This document shows positions 1 to 12,022 of a stretch of DNA of 60,000 nucleotides, piece by piece (position 1 is the stretch's first letter; each line of letters opens with the position of its first letter). The stretch lies in contig NC_088309.1 of assembly GCF_910592395.1 (NCBI RefSeq), positions 25,920,599 through 25,980,598 of the forward strand, written 5' to 3'. Below the pieces are notes generated by a model. It saw nothing but the letters and a program-made list of their open reading frames with translations, was not told where the DNA came from and made no database searches. Position numbers and translations under genes: made by a program. The DNA comes from Lineus longissimus (Eukaryota; Nemertea; Pilidiophora; Heteronemertea; Lineidae).

Positions 1-1198
1 TAATTCGAACTGCACTTACATCATCATTAAGCTCTCCATCCTTAATATCTTTAAATCATCCCCCAGTGTGATTCATTTGTAACAATAGGCCACCTTTAAT
101 TCACATAGCCCAGGGCATCAACATCTATCACCGAATTCTTTCGATGCATAAACATTGAATGCATCATTCATTACAAGCAAAAATCATGAGCACGAACTGA
201 GCCCACGTGTATTGTTTCAGTCGTTTTTCATTCCATGCCAAAGAACTATAATCAGAATTCTGCACATTCATTATTGAGCATGTCGAAGCATCTTTTTTCG
301 ATCTATCATTTGTATGTTATCATATCAAATCGATATGAAAGTTACGTATTGTTTCAACATAGACGTAATGTCTGGATTCCGAGAAATAGGATGACTACAG
401 TTTGTCCTTTGCATTACTAGAAATAGGCAATTATTTACCGAAATCGACTGTGTTATTCATGGTAAGGGTATCGTTAAGAGGCTGAGGGAATTGTGATGTC
501 TTCAAATGTTATCAATTTAACCTCGGTGAATAAATCTAAATATTGAGCAACCTAAAACACTAATGATCAAACCATACATAAATTGAGGCACTCTGAGGTC
601 CTGCCAGGTATCAGTGGCACCATACATTTCAGCTGGGGCCGAACATGTGAGTTTACCTTCGTGTTACGGACGTGATATCTTAAAAAAGTGATACATAAAA
701 GTGACAAAAATTGACAACAAAACAATGGAAAATCCATTACTTAGATTCATCCGGAAATAATTGATCAGCTTGAATCAGTAATGGGTCCAACACTCCATCA
801 AAGGGAGAAGGCAATTAATCAAATCACTTGAAAGCTTCCGATTTGGGACTGACTAATGACTTTCTCCCACTCGTAACACGGAAAATGCCTTTATGTAAAA
901 AAGTGTAAAATTAATACGTGACGTGGTGACTGTTTATCGGTGATTCTCGGATTACATTATTGGTAACCATTGGATTCCGATAACTGACAATGGTACATTG
1001 CTATTATAGGACTAATGTGATTTATTGATTTGTGGTTTTTAAACTTTATTTGGGATGTGAGTAGAATTTATCGTTAAAGGTGCTGCTTCAGACGACCATA
1101 GTACATCGTATCGTTTTCTTTAAAATTTCAGACAAAGCGGTCATCTCTTCTATACCATCACCGTTGTTATTGGAAGGTCTAAACTATCTTCTTGTATT
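1..1198. other. No gene seen
   Basis: I see no recognisable gene, RNA or repeat family here. Reading frames are short and interrupted in all frames. Ordinary A+T-rich unique sequence, probably intergenic or intronic. Confidence 0.5.
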
Positions 1199-1259
1199 TC
1201 AGGGCATGTCGAACAGATACCAAACAACGTCAGGCGCTGACGTTGAGTTTATGCCCTGA
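1199..1259. other. Nested inverted repeat / hairpin
   Basis: Outer arms TCAGGGCAT (1199-1207) and ATGCCCTGA (1251-1259) are perfectly complementary. Inside them, AAAC plus AACGTCAG (1222-1233) pairs with CTGACGTT plus GTTT (1237-1250, with a 2-nt GA bulge) around the 3-nt loop GCG. The left side carries an extra 14-nt bulge (1208-1221). Together this gives about 21 paired bases in 61 nt. The inner arms contain TGACGTT, a CRE-like half site, in both orientations. It could be a structured RNA, a cruciform-prone site, a binding-site pair or a small-element relic; the sequence does not decide. Confidence 0.5.
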
Positions 1260-1494
1260 TACTCTAAAAATTATCCAGTTTCGTGGTATTTCTTTTAAAA
1301 AGTGTCGATTTTCCTAGATTTTGACCATAGAACTGCACTCATACAACCTCAGAAATCGGAGATATACCATGAAGCGTCGGTCGATATGACCATCATAGAA
1401 TAAGAGGGTGGAATATGCTAGACATAAAAAATTGTTATTCCACCTGCTGTGAGATCGGACAGAAAGAAGACTGTAATGTGACGCCAATGTGACA

Positions 1495-1852
1495 TCAGGT
1501 GCAATCTAGTGCATGCTTGACTGCTACTTTGTCAACAACCGCCGACTTGATACCTGCCTCTTCATGTTTCGCTAACAAATCGGTATCGCCATCGACCGAG
1601 ATCACAACTTGTTTCTCCAATGATTGTGTGTGACGGGAATATCCCACCACGTTAATATTAACCGAGTTTTACTTTCAAACCACGCCGCGACCCACTAAAC
1701 ATTATGGTGAAGGAGACAGCAGATTGTCACTATCGATAAGAGCTCGCTACAATCTGTTGAAGAAATCCGGTCACCTCAATGAATGTTTGGAGTGCTTCCG
1801 CGAGGCTGTAGTGCTCCATAAATTTGTTGGTCAATTCGCTGTGTCATCTTGA
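1495..1852. other. Overlapping protein-like frames on both strands
   Basis: On the minus strand, frames at 1843-1730 and 1668-1495 are open for 38 and 58 codons and read like protein (for example EHYSLAEALQTFIEVTGFLQ and VVISVDGDTDLLAKHEEAG). They lie in different frames with stops between them. On the plus strand, 1634-1852 is open for 72 codons and contains NLLKKSGHLNECLECFREAV, which resembles one tetratricopeptide repeat helix pair. At most one strand can be coding over the shared part, 1730-1843. Neither is long enough to exclude chance, and no start codon or convincing splice site was found. Confidence 0.12.
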
Positions 1853-1863
1853 TCATCATCAGT

Positions 1864-1880
1864 ATCGTCGTCGTCGTCGT
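1864..1880. repeat. (CGT)n microsatellite
   Basis: An uninterrupted CGT trinucleotide run of about 5.5 copies. Short and probably polymorphic; no gene context. Confidence 0.8.
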
Positions 1881-4800
1881 CCATCCTAGTGGATTCTTAA
1901 TCCTAGTGAATATTTACATCTAATCTTTGCCTCATAGTGCGTAATAACACATAACAAATCTCAACATTTATCAGACCTTGTCAGCTTGGAGAGAGCCTGA
2001 GCTCGCCTCTTACCATCACCAAAGGAGGTCTGGTCAATTAACTAAATGATTGCAGTCCTTCCTGCAGGGGTATAGTCAAACATCTTCTTCCCATGCTCCA
2101 CGAATTTGTAATTTCCTGGTCATCAGTGGTTAACAACCGGTCCAAGTTGGTCCTTACTCCGTTTACCAGATTAACGAACGTCTTTAACATGTATCGAATA
2201 CGCAAGGTATCAAGTTATCGGGGACGTTGTATTTGCCGCAAACATTGTGAGATTTGCCATACTGATTATATCGGCCGATTGCATATCAATTGCTCGATGT
2301 TTGATATCGGTTCCGCAGTCGAGAGCGGGCGCCGTTATTTTTCACCCGAAACTGACACCCGCAGGTCGCAGATCGGGTTATGCCAGAAGCATGTTAAGTG
2401 CTCTGTTCTTAAAGTGCACAGAAACGATGATGATCGAACAAGGAAGAACCATTTCTATAGTCACTGAGAGAGCTGGGAGGCTCAGAAAAAGAATATGGTC
2501 ATTTGGCGAATGACGAATCAAGTTGTTCCTTTAGAAGTTAATTGACAATGACGGTCAAGCTTTCGCTCTCTGCCATGACAAAAGATGTACACATACATCA
2601 TTATCTCTCGAACAGTCACAATCATGAAGAGGACAAGACGCAGTTCGTGGCATAAAAGCCCAATTACTTAGCGCTGCCGCCGCCCGAAAAATGAAACCCA
2701 GCTCGAGCTTCGTCTTTCCAATTTGTGAGAGAGCGCATTGGGGATATCATGACAATACCTGCCGATACAAATTTGGCCGAGGGAAACATTAAACCAAATA
2801 GACAACGGAATGACGTATAGCATCTTCAAAGATTTTCGCAAACCCGGTAAGATAATAGAATAACTTACAGTTCTTTCAAAAGGATGAAAGCTAGCCAGGG
2901 CGATATCTTCGTTTCATATCGGTAAAATCGTGTAACACTAATGACAAACTCGGTTAGAGACAATTGAACTGCCCTGGGAATCGATACGAGATGGTTTGGT
3001 AAAAATATTCTGTCGCAGCAAGCGAGAATAGTTGAGGCAGTTGCTGAGTGGCACGGGTGAGCATTATCGAGCATTAGAGTGTCATTGAAATAACATTGAC
3101 TATTTCATTCTCTTCAATATCGTTCTATCACTGACATCTAAGTATTACAATACGTTAGCGAATCACATTCCTTATTTCCTAGTGATCTTGATCTTGGAGA
3201 GAAAAAAAACGTCAGGAATAAGAATGATGATAACATAGAGAGTGGCGTGTCTGCCTACACAAGGGCTGCATCATCCTTTTGAAATTCGGATCACATGCAT
3301 TACCTTTGCGCAAGGTGCGCGTTTGGCTTTGTGCTGTCGACGAACACAGTGGACCGTATCTTATTTCTTCTTTAGATGGAAGGATGTTATTTTTCTCTCT
3401 GAGATATCTGAGTATTGTAGGCGGACAGTTTATCCTCATTGTGGGGTGTAAGGTAGAAGAATGGCGGATGAGGTACTTTTTGTCCGACAGTGATCAATAC
3501 GATAGTCCCTTACTTGTGTCCAGGTACGGAGACAGATTACATATAAGAGGATACGATTGAAGAAGATGGTTGATGTCACGTTCATAAACTGGCCAGCATC
3601 CCTATCAGACATTGAGATATCCTTATAGATACGACACATAGTTGTCACGCATACAACCCTACATGATAAAATTCTCATCAGCTGCTAACCTTCCCTGTAC
3701 CCCGGATTCGGCGGGTGATATCACAATCCCAGTTCCCTGGACGTTTCATCATCTGATCCATCCCAATACTTATCAGCTTTTCTTTCATTCAGAAGAAACA
3801 TACGACACAAGGGGTGATTGCATTGTCTGCGCATGCGCGATGGGTCATATAACCAATAGAAAGACACCAACATCGTCACACGATATTGTTAATAGTTTCA
3901 GCACAAGCATGAACATGTATCTGTTTCTGCGACTAGCAAATTATCTTAGAACAAACAAAGGCGTTATGGGTTCACTTCTCAAAAGACATTGACTATAAAC
4001 AGTAGCTATCTATCAACTGTAGGTCGCAAGAAACAGTAGAACTTGCATGTAGTCCCAACGCAACGTCCCTACAACATAGTCAGCAATTATAATCTCCTCT
4101 CCAGTCTAGCTTTGCTCCCAACAGTACGCTAGCCAAGTGCCTGAACAGTTGCTGCTGTTAGGATGCAGACACCACCAAAGCCTGGCGGTCAATGGTCCTG
4201 TAACAAATATGTCTTGGCTTCTGGGATGTCGTCAGCAATAGATTTATGAATAGATAGAGGCAGTAATAATATTCCTTATCTTTAGGAGTAGTCGGACAAA
4301 CTCGACAATTCAAATCTTGTCCAAAGTGCGATGAAGGTTGGGATATGCGGGTGATCCATCGCCTTCCCCGACACCCTACAGACAGGCTTCAGAAACGTTC
4401 CGGTCAAAGCCATGCACCCACAGGTTTTCATTTATCGTCATTTACTCCCGACACGATAGCTGGGTCACCCCAATTATGAATACTGTTGGACACGATTCCT
4501 TATTTTAGGACGTCTCTTCGTGTCATGCTTCCACTAAAAAGTGATAATCGTCATAATCCAACTAAAATTGTCATTTTAGTTCTTCTAAGATTATTTCAAC
4601 TTGGACACTCACTGCAACTTTGGTGGCACAAACTACTGGTAATATAATACTCACTGATAAGGATGAATCGGCGTGGCTCAATTTGATTAGGAGGGACACG
4701 TACACCAACTAATATTTCCTATCTATGATTCCCTGAGCATCGTTATGACTCTGCAGGACAACCAGGGAACATTTAGGGGCAATTACACGTCCACTGAATT

Positions 4801-6640
4801 ATTTAAGAGTATTCATTTAGGTGGTTCAGTAGCCACAACTGATAATTTTTCATTCCTTCGAGACACTGAGGCTAAAATTGGAAACGAAGCTCCCATATAG
4901 CTGAGACATTTATAATTCATTATGCGGGTCCTAAATGTAACTTATGTGGTAGTACCCTTTGGGAATTACTACTGGCTGTCCCTAAAGTGGGGTAATGTAA
5001 TGACCTGTCCGATGACTGGGTTCGGGTCTTTATGGTTGTTCCCCATACAAATTGATTGCTTTTCCTGATTACATTAGCGAAGAACGTCAGGGAGGAATTT
5101 GATTGGAAAAGTTTCTCGTCCAGAAATGCCCAAAGCAACCGACGTAAAGATTTTTACTTGTTTACCAGTTCAGTCGATGTTGATATTAGCGATGAGTGAT
5201 GATAATAAAGGAGAAGAAGTGATGACTATGATAGCGTCGTATGTTAAACACGATGAAAATGGTGATGATTGTAACTGTTGTCTGCCACTACATCTTAGCC
5301 CTATAGCAAGGTGTCTCAGGCAAGATGATGCTCCCTCACACCTTGATCGACAAAGTCTTACATGATCCTTGTACATTTCTGCCAGTGAGACTGCAGCCCC
5401 AACAAATTAATATCAATAAATATGGATTGGGCCAATCGCCAACTTTAATCAGAAAAATTCACACATTTCGAAAGAATTCTACCAGTATAGCATTTTCTAT
5501 CTATGTCTTGGTCGGAGTATTCCATTCAAGCAAAAAAAACTTCTTTCATTTATTCAAGCTGATACACATCCGGATCATCGCGAGTAAAAATAAACACTGT
5601 ACGATATCTTAGAAACGAAGCCAGCGCTCTTTAAGCTTGATCAAATTCTTCAGGCGTCAGAAACTGTAATCTGAATTATTTTGAAATTATTCCTAAAACG
5701 TATCGACTACCAGATTAGCAAAATCAGATTATGTCATGATTCGAGTCACGTAAATTTGAAAATCTAGAAATAAAGATGAAAGGTGAGGTATGTCAGTAAA
5801 CGCAACAATCGATGTCTTGAATAGAAAGGAAGCAGATTAGATAGTTTGGTGCACCTGGGAGGTAACATGTCACGAACATGACATTTTGCTGTATTTCATT
5901 TGAGGAGGAGAGCTAATCACATTTAAATCACGCCAAAGGTATAACTGCATGGAATATCTACACAATGTCGATTTGAGCCCTGAACAACGTCATGGCGATT
6001 TGATACGGGAACCCAAAATAAATGGTGGGCATCATAGTCCATTGTGAATGAGCTTATGACACCTGAACCAATTTTGTCAATTGCATTAGCTGTTTTAGTT
6101 AGTTATCATTCCAATTATTTTTTGACAGGCACTAGCAAATATCAAACATCATCAGAGATTTCGAAATTGAATCTATGGTGTTGCCAACACAGCCTTTCGT
6201 TGTTAATCACGTTCACAGCATGAGAACTGCGTGAGAGCATGCCAATGAAATTACGAATGTTGACAACCTGATAACCGACTACCCCTTGTTAAAAAATCGG
6301 GGAATTGAATGATGTTCTGTAAGGAGACAACAAGAAGGTTACTGTTAGGGAAAACATAGCCAGTCTATTTTAACCCAAAGTCGGTTAAAAATGTAAACAT
6401 GAATGTTATTTTCTCTCAACTTTGATTAAGACAAATTGCATGTACAGTGATTCAGATCGGAATGTGGTTGGGGCATGTGGAACACAGAATTACTTAGGGG
6501 TATGCTGATGGTGTCTACTCAAGATCACTAGCGTCTCCTGGCTTGTCAATGTGTTTCAATGGACCAAAAGACCAATTGGATTGAATGCTTCATCACTTGT
6601 TAATGAACACCAATGTGATCACAAGATGCAACTCTATTCA
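1881..6640. other. Long gene-free stretch
   Basis: No recognisable gene. Several open frames of 60-125 codons occur (for example around 2093-2467 and 3642-3992), but they overlap on opposite strands, match no family I know and have chance-level lengths. No RNA gene, long repeat or strong inverted repeat was seen. Confidence 0.4.
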
Positions 6641-6666
6641 GTAGCGCTTGACACATGTCGCGCTAC
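6641..6666. other. 26-bp quasi-palindrome
   Basis: GTAGCGC (6641-6647) pairs with GCGCTAC (6660-6666), and inside it GACA (6650-6653) pairs with TGTC (6656-6659) around CA. Only a 2-nt TT bulge breaks the symmetry. The arms are GC-rich in an AT-rich setting. Possible dimeric protein-binding site or small hairpin; function unknown. Confidence 0.5.
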
Positions 6667-6850
6667 GCTTTGTTGGTAATCTTGAAGGGGCGTCAAATAA
6701 CTAAGACACGTGATATTAAAACAAGAAATATTCCATTACAGGTTTAAAATGACAGCTATAATGGCTGCTGTCACGATCATTGCACTTTCTTCAAGTTGAT
6801 GATAAAAATCTATTACTAGAAACATGCCTGGCCAAAGATAAATGTATATA

Positions 6851-7085
6851 CAGTGGAACTCCGCCGGTCGGCGACCACCCCGCTATGACGACTATTAAGA
6901 ATCGCCGTTCCCGAATGGTTTCCTCTCTAATTACCATTACAAGGCCCCCGGTAACACGACCACCCCGGTACCCAGACCACGACCACTGGATTGGGGGTCC
7001 AAATGACTAAATTCACCCCTCTAACCCGACCAAAGGGCCTAATTACCTCGGTCCCATGAGTGGTCGTGTTACCGGTGTTCCACTG
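6851..7085. mobile_element. MITE with CAGTGGAAC termini and TA flanks
   Basis: This is a complete 235 bp non-autonomous element. It begins with CAGTGGAAC right after a TA (6849-6850) and ends with the inverse GTTCCACTG right before a TA (7086-7087). That fits a duplicated TA target, the hallmark of Tc1/mariner-superfamily transposons; termini starting CAGTGGAA are common in the pogo/Tigger branch (family knowledge, from memory). Weaker terminal similarity continues inward: the motif CGGTAACACGACCAC lies both inside the element (about 6950) and, inverted, in the right end. It has no coding capacity; open frames crossing it are incidental. A second, truncated copy lies at 16058-16216. Confidence 0.8.
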
Positions 7086-7087
7086 TA

Positions 7088-8605
7088 ATTTTAAAGTAAT
7101 CATAAACACTAAGAAGCATCGTGAGAGAAAAATGGCCGCAATTGGAATGAATTAGCATAATGGACGACTGCGGAAAGCAATACTTCACGGAACGTTAGCA
7201 GGTTTATTGAATCGGCCATCAAATTTGAAATTGCCAACACAGGCTGTAAATCAGATGCATTAATGATGGACGACACCGCATCTGCGTCCACGGGTAATTC
7301 TTTCCCGATTTATGAGAAGTTACCACGGAAGACTGGCACCGTGTTTGGGTTGTAAAGAGGGAACGCTCTTGATCCTCTAATGAGAAACCGGTTGCCCATA
7401 AACTAGGAAGAAAAAGGTATCTAAATCTTTTTATAATTGGCAATTTCTTTCAGTTTTATAATGAAGTTTTCAAATATTGATAGTTGCCAGCGATAAATCT
7501 AAACGATTCATTCCGTTTTCATAAGAGAATGCGATGTTTTCGTAATTTTTCAGGAACATTTTTCGGCCACGAGTAATTTTTATTCGCCGGTGTCGGATAA
7601 GGTTGTACATGTCTATATCTTAAACAGTCAGGTCAATCATGTTATAAATAGTCTACAGGTAGATGGAGGAATAGGGAGAGGAACCAGAGTTAACACTTGG
7701 CTTCGAAGGTACCTCCGAGGTTTTATTAGTTATGATCAGAGTTTATAAAATACGAGAAAAACAAAACGTTTGGCACTGGTATGTAGTTTATTTATAAAGC
7801 GGTTAAAATATGGCGAAGTTTTGTGAACAATGCTGGATATCAATAGTGTCATTTACACAGGGGACTCTGTAAGTAAAAATTATGTCGGCCTGGAATTATC
7901 ACAAGCGTTGAGGTGATTCCAGCATCAGTGCTCGTGTCTGTTACTTTTAGTGCTAAACGCCTTATCAAAGGAAACGCGTGTTGAACACTGAACGTAGACT
8001 GTCTTGGCTAATCAGGAAGCACACTGGCAGCGGGAAAAGCTGTCACTGTCTTTGATATATTAAACTCTCCAATACAACCGAAAAATCTAAGCGTCATAGG
8101 ACTGGGGTTTGTATTACATTACAAGAAGAAACGTCGACAATGCAGTACAATGACGACGCTTTACAGATATCTTATCACTCATTGGTGGCAACGTGCAACG
8201 TATTTTAGAAATGGGCAGGCGACGTTGTGAAGATGATCCAACTGGCTCTACTTGTAGATTGAGCTTGGCTTCGAAGGTACATGTTACTGGAATAGGTCCA
8301 GTGCTGTTTTCCGTTCTGACAAATACAAAGAAATATTAAGTGTTTGCCTCCATATGGGTTAACGACCTACATGTTTGAGTGTTCAATCACTATTATAATT
8401 GACGAGTTGCACTTGAACACCCTAATAAGCCTGGTTTTACCTCTACTGTCATCCATTATCAACTGACATAATGTAGTTTTACACAAGTGAGGTTAATAGG
8501 TATGTTTGTGTACTTTGAATAAAGTCATTGCGACAATATCATGCATTTTGTAGTCCAGTTTTCATGATCACATCATGTACAGTAGTTGGTAGTTGCAGTA
8601 GTTGT
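7088..8605. other. No gene seen
   Basis: No recognisable gene. The only structure noticed is an exact 17-bp direct repeat, CTTGGCTTCGAAGGTAC, at 7696-7712 and 8264-8280. Its flanks do not match, so it is not a long terminal repeat pair. Confidence 0.4.
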
Positions 8606-8689
8606 TTGTTGTTGTTGTTAGAAGTATAAGTAAGTAGGGGATTCCAGTAAGGCCGCATCACAGTTTACTGTTAGCAACAACAACAACAC
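8606..8689. repeat. TTG/CAA inverted repeat
   Basis: A (TTG)n run with a TTAG end (8606-8621) faces a TTAGC-(AAC)n run (8671-8689). The arms are largely complementary with about 50 bp between them. It may be two simple repeats that happen to face each other or the ends of a tiny foldback element. Just downstream, AACAGTGGAA is repeated in tandem (8711-8730). Confidence 0.45.
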
Positions 8690-8730
8690 TGGAGACAGTT
8701 TACACAGAAAAACAGTGGAAAACAGTGGAA

Positions 8731-9370
8731 ATTTTATGACTCTGAGTAACATATCATCAATATCAATATACCACTGTCGCCTTGACGTAAATATAGATAA
8801 CGCCCGGAGATTTTACTCACAAACCAGCACCCCATTTACACCAAACCCACAACATACCAGCACCCACACAATCCGATTTTTATACCTCGAACAGCCCGCG
8901 CCACGGGTATATGCTAGTGACTTGTAAAAACGGCTACAGAAATTTGGAAATTAACAGTAGACTCCACCCTTCCTGTTCGAGTATTCTAGCGTGATAATCA
9001 CTTTTAATTATTTATTCGCTTCGAACTGCCCTTTTCTTTCATCATTGTATCTTCTATACCAGTGAAGTCAGCAGTGGACAGCCACACAGCTTAGAGATAT
9101 TGGTGACGCGAGTTCATAGCCAGTAACAATGCCGGAAGAGACACATCATTACATGGGAACACTCAAGAATGGCAGCTCTTTACAAAAGCAACCCTTTTTT
9201 CTAAAGCTTAATCCGAGGCAGGTCAAAAACAAGGGATTTGCCTCTGCCAGACTTAGAGGATGTCTGTTAGCAGTACATTTATACTCGTGATGTTGATCAG
9301 GAGGCTTTGGCTTGAATAAGCTGTCCTCGCGAAGTGTTATGGAAAATGCCTTAACGTTAACATTAACACA
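8731..9370. other. No gene seen
   Basis: Nothing recognisable. Short frames only; no RNA gene or repeat identified. Confidence 0.4.
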
Positions 9371-9583
9371 CCTCGTGTTTGTAAAGGTTATCAGAATCTT
9401 ATGCGGTTATCCTATTTTAGCCAACCTTTAAACAATGATATGCATGAAATCTGTGCAATAAGAACTATAATGTTAACACCACCTCGTGTTTGTAAAGCTT
9501 ATCAGAATCTTATGCGGTTATCCTATTTTAGCCAACCTATAAACAATGATATGCATGAAATCTGTGCAATAAGAACTATAATG
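9371..9583. repeat. 111-bp tandem duplication, two copies
   Basis: The unit starting CCTCGTGTTTGTAAAG at 9371 restarts at 9482, a period of 111 bp. The second copy runs to 9583. The copies differ at only a few bases (for example AAAGG versus AAAGC, CTTTAAAC versus CTATAAAC), so the event is fairly recent. The period is a multiple of three, so the plus frame 9401-9679 contains the same stretch of residues twice. I regard that frame as a by-product of the duplication. Confidence 0.9.
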
Positions 9584-11829
9584 GTCATTCCTCTACCTCA
9601 TCATACAATATATGTCAACACTGTGACTCCGATGGAGAAGTACCACAAGCAAAAGAATGCGCTTTATGACGTAAGTTGACTTTGAAATAAACTGTCCTTT
9701 GATACCCCGACAAGAATAGAAACTGGTAACATCGTGTGAAATAACAAGAAGAGATAACGATATTTCCTCCTGACATAGACTTTCAGAATACAGTGCTGGT
9801 ACATAAAGAACGATGGCTATCAGGGAATAAGACACCTCTGTTATGTACATAAACATATCGCGGTGTGATGGGAGGTCAAACCATTCGCTATTCTGGGCAA
9901 CGGGAAATGAATCTCATTTCTTGCTGAATTAATAAGCTATAGGAAGGAAATATTCCATACTGCATGGTGTATGTGACAGATACTTCAGACTTCTTGAAAG
10001 ATGTCAGGGGGAAAGGTTCATATCAAGGTTTTTTATTGTTTCTACATCCAAACACCTTCACCCACAATCAAACAATGCGGTAAGGTTTTCTGTGCTGTCG
10101 GCGTCTCATCTTTGCAAATGGCTTCTTCTTTCTTTAAGTGCACGTTAGACAACGTGAACTGGACAACGTGAACTGCATGCAAAACTGAGTCTTATGTAGC
10201 CAATGGCAATCAAGATGGTTAATAAATTACGGAACGACCACAAATCCTAGAGAGTGTAATTATCATGTAAACGTCACGAATGGCGGAAATTGAACACGAT
10301 GCCGCCACTTCGACGAGTCGCCTCACTGTTTGCTAGGGACCTAACGACAACTGATCATCAGATAGTACAAATATGACAGGGTGACGCTGAAGGGTTGAGC
10401 AGAGCCGGGGGCGGATGATCGTACACGCATCGCAGCCACGTGGAGAGGAGCGAACAGGATTCCAGGGAAAGATGTTAGAAGCTGCCACTGAAAAGAAGTA
10501 AAATGATCAGACTTTGAATTAAATTCATCATGGCGAGAGTCGCCTCGCCCACGGTCTCAGTATGATGTCTACGACCGACACAAGTACTCTAGCCTCCAGC
10601 TTGCGAAACTTCAAAATTTAGTTAATGAACAAGACGATCTAACAAATATCCGGCTTCTTCTTATTACTAATTAGGAAAAAAGCGGATGATGCCACCTCTT
10701 AGAGAACGACACGTTTCTTTTTCAGTCGCGACTCTGAAGGCGATATAAAAACGTGCCCCCCAGAGGCGATGTTTTAATCTCGAAAGATGGTCTGTTGCTG
10801 TGTAGTGTTGTTAGTTTGATCAGGATTGCTTGAGAAAATGGGGACTTGCACGGTATGGGATACATCGCCAATACTGTTCTTGGCGACTATGTACAAAGCA
10901 TGTAGGTACTATCAAAAGAAATGCATTGAATCATATACGTACATATAAATATGAACGGAAATAGGCAGATGCCACTGAAGGGCGCCTGAAGATTTGGCTT
11001 TTATCTCGAGGCAAAGGCACATGTAACGTCGTCTTCTTTTAGACATGTATACCTGAACGTAGCATTAGAATCACCAATTTTCAGGCAAAGAACAGTTTCG
11101 GCGGAGCGTAAGCCCAATCCACTGACTCTATTCTTATAGAGTAACCAGACTGGCACATCCTAGATTAAACTACTAAGTACTCAGACGGCTTCTTACCAAA
11201 TCAGCTCCGAATTCGAAAGTTACACGAAATTCAACCGATTCGGATGATAGTTTCTTCTCAGATAATGTGCTTGGTACAAGCGTCAACAATTAACTCAAAT
11301 CTCCTTTCAACTAAGCCATCGTTTAACAAAAACACACCCGGAGAAAAATACGCTAGATATGCATATCAAGTATCACAGGATTTCGGAAATCTCTAGAGAG
11401 TAGCAAAAATATTCTTCGGAACAGATACACGATACTGCGACTTATGAGAGCTTTCTTGACATTGTAATGATGAACTTTGATGTTTAAGCTAATGCTTTAC
11501 TGGTTGTTCTTAGCATTGGATCGATACCTCGCGATAACGATGACAAAACTATTAGCCGACTTGAGATAGTAACACTGGGGCTTAGGAGAAGGCCGGTATT
11601 ACTTGATACTGGGAAGACTGCTTAGGACGGTCGAAGCGTTGCCGTGTTGTGTTGATCTGATGGTAGTAAACATTATAGTATCGGGTCGGACCAGATGTCT
11701 TCAACAGGCTACAGGGGGATGGGTTTTTGTGGTGGTGATGAGGGTTAGAGTACCTTTACCCAAGCAATCAAATCTGACATTTCAGGTTCTCGTAGATTAG
11801 AGTCAAATAGGAAACACTGACCGTATTTA
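9584..11829. other. Gene-free stretch
   Basis: No gene recognised. A small tandem pair of GACAACGTGAACTG lies at 10148-10175. An AT-box-like TATAAAAAC near 10744, with an ATG about 40 bp downstream, could be read as a core promoter, but the frame after that ATG stops after 10 codons, so I do not call one. Confidence 0.4.
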
Positions 11830-12022
11830 CTCTTGCAACTATAGGAACCGATGACAACGAGCCATGTACGATAGGACTGCCCACCGCACGAAGCCCACGT
11901 ACCAAATGGGTAGCACCCACCTATGCTCTTGCAACATCGGGCCGATGACAACGAACCATAAACTACAGGACTGCCCAATGCTCAAAGCCCGAAGCCTGGC
12001 CAAATGGGGTCGATGTACAGAT
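11830..12022. repeat. Diverged 96-bp tandem duplication
   Basis: CTCTTGCAAC begins at 11830 and again at 11926. Both copies continue with GATGACAACGA.CCAT, AGGACTGCCCA and CCAAATGGG in the same order, at roughly 70-75% identity by eye. It is older than the 9371 duplication. The 96 bp period preserves reading frame, which explains the long minus-strand frame (11839-12177) repeating similar residues. I see no sign that this frame is a real protein. Confidence 0.8.

Noticed and set aside
10740-10800. Core promoter with TATAAAAAC and downstream ATG
   Set aside because: The frame after the ATG ends in 10 codons and no other promoter element or gene follows.
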